Assembly: GCA_035649895.1 (NCBI GenBank)
Contig: DASRIS010000144.1
Coordinates: 1 to 13,194 of the forward strand
Direction of reading: 5' to 3'
DNA: 13,194 nucleotides
DNA from: DASSUC01 sp035649895
GTDB taxonomy: Bacteria > Actinomycetota > Actinomycetes > Mycobacteriales > Micromonosporaceae
The translations under genes and the position numbers were made by a program. Positions 12,689 through 13,194 of this stretch are shown here, in pieces. The stretch's first letter is position 1; the number at the start of each line of letters is the position of its first letter. The notes under the pieces were generated by a model. It searched no databases and was not told the origin of the DNA. It saw nothing but the letters and a program-made list of their open reading frames with translations.

Positions 12689-13194
12689 TCAGGGGATGAT
12701 CAGCGTGCCGATCCTCTCACCGCTGACCGCCCGGACGATGGTGTCCTCTCCCTCGGCGCCGAACACCAGCATGCGCAGCTTGTTGTCCATGCACAGGCTG
12801 AAGGCGGCGGCATCGGCGACCTTCAGCCCACGGCGCAGCGCCTCCGCGAACGTGATCTCGTCGAGCTTGCGCGCCTGCGGGTCGGTGTTCGGGTCGGCCG
12901 TGTAGACGCCGTCCACCCCGTTCTTGCTCATCAGCACCAAGTCGGCACGGATCTCCAGAGCGCGCTGGGCAGCCACGGTGTCGGTCGTGAAGAACGGCAT
13001 GCCGGCCCCGGCGCCGAAGATCACGACGCGTCCCTTCTCCAGATGCCGGATCGCCCGCAGTGGGATGTACGGCTCGGCGACCTGCGCCATGGTGATCGCC
13101 GTCTGCACCCTGGTCTCGATGCCCTCCTTCTCCAGGAAGTCCTGTAGCGCCAGGCAGTTCATCACTGTGCCGAGCATGCCCATGTAGTCGCCGC
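12689..13194 (-). CDS. pyrH: UMP kinase, C-terminal part (5' end outside window)
   Basis: PyrH phosphorylates UMP to UDP with ATP and is an essential, hexameric, allosteric amino-acid-kinase-fold enzyme in bacteria. The window holds the last 167 or so codons; the gene continues past base 13194. Visible family blocks are DYMGMLGTVMNCLALQDFLE at the truncated end, RVQTAITMAQVAEPYIPLRA, the RVVIFGAGAGMPFFTTDT loop, the ATP-site segment LMSKNGVDGVYTADPNTDP, and DAAAFSLCMDNKLRMLVFG near the end. The stop is TGA at 12689-12691. It is the upstream member of the pyrH-frr-cdsA-rlmN-divIVA-repeat cluster. Confidence 0.97.
   Translation of the reverse strand, partial: GDYMGMLGTVMNCLALQDFLEKEGIETRVQTAITMAQVAEPYIPLRAIRHLEKGRVVIFGAGAGMPFFTTDTVAAQRALEIRADLVLMSKNGVDGVYTADPNTDPQARKLDEITFAEALRRGLKVADAAAFSLCMDNKLRMLVFGAEGEDTIVRAVSGERIGTLIIP

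Overview
The window is a high-GC, densely coding chromosomal segment of an actinobacterium. GTG starts, strong third-position G/C bias and stop/start overlaps (GTGA, TGATG) are seen throughout. The gene content matches the actinobacterial pyrH-frr-cdsA-rlmN and dxr-rip1-ispG region, arranged much as I recall it in Mycobacterium tuberculosis (Rv2883c to Rv2868c). Protein style, such as the long disordered N-terminus of CdsA and the DivIVA-repeat protein, suggests a Micromonosporaceae-like organism, but that is an inference from memory and no search was run.

Layout, left to right. (1) 1-106: possible 3' end of a plus-strand gene of unknown function, converging on ispG with the two stop codons overlapping in TTAA. 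(2) 103-4391, minus strand, transcribed right to left: GNAT acetyltransferase, dxr, rseP/rip1-type site-2 protease, ispG. The junctions are a 4-base GTGA overlap, a 1-base TGATG overlap and a 7-base gap, so this is very probably one operon joining two MEP-pathway enzymes to an intramembrane protease. (3) 4402-4512: a duplicated 52-base intergenic element containing 9-base periodic repeats. (4) 4525-5679, minus: Tat-exported PhoX/DUF839 family protein. (5) 5680-6012: intergenic region with a weak promoter candidate, a direct repeat, and a plus-strand reading frame with a good ribosome binding site but no clear end. (6) 6013-8221, minus: a Uma2-family (DUF820) protein downstream of a 532-residue metallo-beta-lactamase plus Rieske protein that resembles CMP-sialic acid hydroxylase with its domains in reversed order. 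(7) 8222-8382: divergent control region with three 16-base direct repeats and a perfect CTAGGT/ACCTAG inverted repeat. (8) 8383-8604, plus: small two-helix membrane protein (DUF2631-like). (9) 8680-13194, minus: pyrH (truncated by the window end), frr, cdsA, rlmN and a four-module DivIVA-repeat protein, again tightly packed.

The two housekeeping clusters cover UMP phosphorylation, ribosome recycling, CDP-diacylglycerol synthesis, 23S rRNA/tRNA methylation, isoprenoid precursor synthesis and regulated membrane proteolysis. The accessory block between them (PhoX-like, Uma2, CMAH-like, DUF2631) is the less ordinary part. I see no mobile element, CRISPR array, tRNA, rRNA or clear multi-gene defence system. 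The best candidates for something under-described are the domain-swapped CMAH-like protein with its repeat-bearing promoter region, and the DivIVA-repeat protein with two paired modules.
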